Of a stretch of 7,605 bases of DNA, positions 5,859-7,605 are shown piece by piece. Origin of the DNA: Caryophanales bacterium (GTDB lineage Bacteria; Bacillota_I; Bacilli_A; RF39; UBA660); contig JAEEKO010000053.1 in NCBI GenBank assembly GCA_016282415.1, positions 1 through 7,605 on the forward strand, written 5' to 3'. The position numbers and the translations under genes are program-made. Within the stretch, counting starts at the first letter, position 1; every line of letters starts with the position of its first letter. The notes under the pieces are model-generated. The model had not been told where the DNA came from. It saw nothing but the letters and a program-made list of their open reading frames with translations, and made no database searches.

Positions 5859-7605
5859 TTACTTATTAGTAGCGATAACTTTTGTATAAGTATATTGAGC
5901 ACCATCACTTACTGTGATAACTAATTTTTGTTTAGGTTCACTACCATTCATTGAATGTAATTCCCCATATTTAGAATTATCTAAGTAATATTTATTATCT
6001 ACTTTATTAGTATAATGATAATCATTAGCTAAATAAATTGTAGATTTTTTACCTTTATCATCATAGTATTCAATACTCTTAACATTTACGTTATCTTTGA
6101 ATTCTAAGTAATACATATAACCATGTCTTACTAAATGCAATTCATATTTAACATTATATGTATAAGTTACTGTAGCACCTTGATAACTAATTGTAGCTGT
6201 TTGGTTATTACCTACTTTACTAGTATCTCCAGTAATTGTATAGTTTGTAACCTTAGTTTCTTTACCGTTTACATCTTTAGCATAAACTGTGATGTTATCG
6301 ATCTTATCACCTTTAATATATTCAGTATCAGTTGATACAACTCTTAAAGTGTATTTGCTTATAACATTATATGTATATGTTGCTTTTGCACCTTTATATT
6401 CAATAATTGCTGTTTGGTTTTGACCAACTGTTTTAGTATTTGCTGTAGTTGTGTAAGCTACATTTTTTTCAACTGTTTCATCATTCCATTTTGCATCTAC
6501 AGTAATTGTAAATGCATCATTTTGATAGTAAGTATTATTTGTTGAATTAACTGTTAATGATTCAACTTTTCTAGCAATTACATTATATTTGAATGAAGTT
6601 GACGCATTTTTGTAAGTAATAATTGCTGTTTGATTGTTTTTAACTGTTTTAGTATTTGCTGTAGTTGTATAATCTACATTTTCTTCAACAGCACCATCAT
6701 TCCAGATAGCTTTTACAGTAATTCCAAATGCTTGTCCTTGAATGTAAGTTGCTTTGTTACCACTAACTACTAATGAATCTACTTTTCTAGCAATTACATT
6801 ATATTTAAATGAAGTTGATGCATTTTTGTAAGTAATAATTGCTGTTTGATTGTTTTTAACTGTATTTGTATTTGCTGTAGTTGTATAAGTTACATTTTCT
6901 TCAACAGCACCATCATTCCAGATAGCTTTTACAGTAATTCCAAATGCTTGTCCTTGAATATAAGTTGCTTTGTTACCACTAACTACTAATGAATCTACTT
7001 TTCTTGCAATTACATTAAATTTGAATTCGCCAAGTTTGTTATTATATGAAACATAACCTTTTTGACCATTACCTACATTATTTGTATTACCAATAATTAT
7101 ATAATCAGTAATTTCTGTTGCACTTCCATCATTCCAGATAGCAACTACCTTTTTAATATCAAAATCTTGTCCTGCTACATATGTATCTTTATTTAATGCA
7201 ACATTAATTGATGTGATTTTCTTAGCAATTACATTATATGTATATGTTGCTTTTGCTCCTTTGTATTCAATAGTAGCTTTTTGTCCATATCCAATAACAT
7301 TTGTATTAGCGTTTGTATTATAAGCTACAGCTTTTTCAACTTTACCATCATTCCATGTAGCATTTACTACGATATCGAATGCTTGTCCTTGAATATATGT
7401 TGTTTTATTAGATACAACTTCTAATGAATCTACTTTTCTAGCAATTACATTATATTTGAATGAAGTTGATGCATTTTTGTAAGTAACAATTGCTGTTTGA
7501 TTGTTTTTAACAGTATTAGTATTTGCTGTAGTTGTGTAAGCTACTGCTTTTTCAACTTTACCATTATTCCATGTAGCATCTACTACGCTGTCGAACGCTT
7601 GTCCT
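5859..7605 (-). CDS. C-terminal part of a large surface protein with group-3 bacterial Ig-like repeats
   Basis: The frame is open from the window edge to TAA at 5859, 581 codons; the N-terminus is outside. It consists of one incomplete and six complete repeats of ~72 residues, e.g. KVDSLVVSGNKATYIQGQAF, a central IWNDG, then NNQTAIITY and TSFKYNVIAR. The pattern (Y..G..f.i.v.a.wndG ... nYt..g.t..vG...a.i.Yk....tftynV) fits group-3 bacterial Ig-like domains (Big_3), extracellular beta-sandwiches that serve as stalks or adhesive modules. The last ~96 residues are a divergent cap rich in Y and K (VRHGYMYYLEF ... KVIATNK). No LPxTG motif, membrane anchor or surface-layer domain is visible at the C-terminus, so anchoring, if any, must be N-terminal or non-covalent. 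Codon frame is intact with no stops. A strong terminator follows. What it binds is unknown. Confidence 0.85.
   Translation of the reverse strand, partial: GQAFDSVVDATWNNGKVEKAVAYTTTANTNTVKNNQTAIVTYKNASTSFKYNVIARKVDSLEVVSNKTTYIQGQAFDIVVNATWNDGKVEKAVAYNTNANTNVIGYGQKATIEYKGAKATYTYNVIAKKITSINVALNKDTYVAGQDFDIKKVVAIWNDGSATEITDYIIIGNTNNVGNGQKGYVSYNNKLGEFKFNVIARKVDSLVVSGNKATYIQGQAFGITVKAIWNDGAVEENVTYTTTANTNTVKNNQTAIITYKNASTSFKYNVIARKVDSLVVSGNKATYIQGQAFGITVKAIWNDGAVEENVDYTTTANTKTVKNNQTAIITYKNASTSFKYNVIARKVESLTVNSTNNTYYQNDAFTITVDAKWNDETVEKNVAYTTTANTKTVGQNQTAIIEYKGAKATYTYNVISKYTLRVVSTDTEYIKGDKIDNITVYAKDVNGKETKVTNYTITGDTSKVGNNQTATISYQGATVTYTYNVKYELHLVRHGYMYYLEFKDNVNVKSIEYYDDKGKKSTIYLANDYHYTNKVDNKYYLDNSKYGELHSMNGSEPKQKLVITVSDGAQYTYTKVIATNK
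6574..6789 (-). repeat. Near-identical repeat unit, copy 1
   Basis: This 216-base unit differs from the adjoining unit 6790-7005 at eight positions by my base-by-base comparison (about 96 % identity), while the others in the array are much more diverged. The change is only two residues (Lys/Asn before TVKNN and Asp/Thr in the VxYT segment). This suggests a recent duplication or gene conversion. Confidence 0.88.
6790..7005 (-). repeat. Near-identical repeat unit, copy 2
   Basis: Partner of the unit at 6574-6789, directly adjacent and in the same orientation and reading phase. See that entry for the differences. Confidence 0.88.

Larger units (their letters stand above)
6153..7605 (-). repeat. 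Tandem array of ~216-bp units encoding Ig-like domains
   Basis: The recurring Asn codon of the YNV motif falls at 6153, 6366, 6582, 6798, 7014, 7233 and 7449, giving spacings of 213, 216, 216, 216, 219 and 216 bases, all multiples of three. The array continues past the window edge. Two kinds of domain ending alternate: KNASTSFKYNV (units ending near 6582, 6798, 7449) and KGAKATYTYNV (near 6366 and 7233), with one outlier, NKLGEFKFNV near 7014. Confidence 0.92.

Noticed and set aside
5859..6140. A separate 93-residue gene starting at TTG 6140
   Set aside because: The same frame continues without a stop through recognisable Ig-like repeats to the window edge; the TTG is an internal Leu codon.
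6135..6335. A 66-codon plus-strand open frame rich in Ile, Ser and Cys
   Set aside because: Antisense to the Ig-repeat array; its composition follows from the complementary repeat codons.
6153..7605. CRISPR array or regulatory tandem repeats
   Set aside because: The period of about 216 bases is always a multiple of three and encodes a conserved Ig-like domain; there is no short repeat/unique spacer pattern.
1..7605. tRNA, rRNA, riboswitch, insertion sequence or att site
   Set aside because: Intergenic gaps are all under about 90 bases and filled by promoters, terminators and ribosome binding sites; no cloverleaf, transposase or terminal repeats were seen.

Overview
The window is strongly AT-rich (about 30 % G+C by eye) and every gene I can support lies on the minus strand, so transcription runs from right to left. 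The families present (class B penicillin-binding protein with a PASTA domain, MraY, an FtsW/SpoVE-type SEDS protein, a bacterial PH-domain protein, and a long array of group-3 bacterial Ig-like domains), together with GAGGTGAT-type ribosome binding sites and sigma-A-like promoters, indicate a low-G+C Bacillota. An uncultured gut-type Bacilli/Erysipelotrichia lineage is my best guess but is not proven. Tryptophan is encoded by TGG and TGA closes both the ftsW and the ORF6N genes, so the ordinary bacterial code applies and a TGA=Trp mollicute is excluded.

Layout in transcription order: (1) 7605-5859, the C-terminal part (581 residues in window) of a large surface/secreted protein built from ~72-residue Ig-like repeats, closed by a strong intrinsic terminator; (2) 5787-5395, a 130-residue PH-domain protein followed by a second terminator; (3) 5377-3449, a PBP2B/SpoVD-like transpeptidase; (4) 3368-2376, mraY, followed by a third terminator; (5) 2338-1256, an ftsW/spoVE-type gene; (6) 1196-288, an ORF6N-domain protein of the phage antirepressor type; (7) 258-1, the N-terminal 86 residues of a GNAT acetyltransferase.

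Genes 3-5 form a reduced division/cell-wall cluster. MraY makes lipid I, the SEDS protein polymerises glycan from lipid II, and the class B PBP cross-links it. murE, murD, murG and ftsL, often found in this cluster in relatives, are not in the window. The ORF6N gene follows directly where the cluster would usually continue and looks like an accessory insertion with its own promoter and a likely operator.

Notable points are: very compact promoters, with -10 boxes only a few bases upstream of the ribosome binding site and placed in or next to the preceding terminator; a PBP gene whose only well-placed Shine-Dalgarno sequence points to an ATT codon; an ftsW start without any Shine-Dalgarno sequence but with TATAAT five bases upstream; a perfect 11-bp inverted repeat inside the ORF6N coding region; and two adjacent Ig-repeat units about 96 % identical in DNA.
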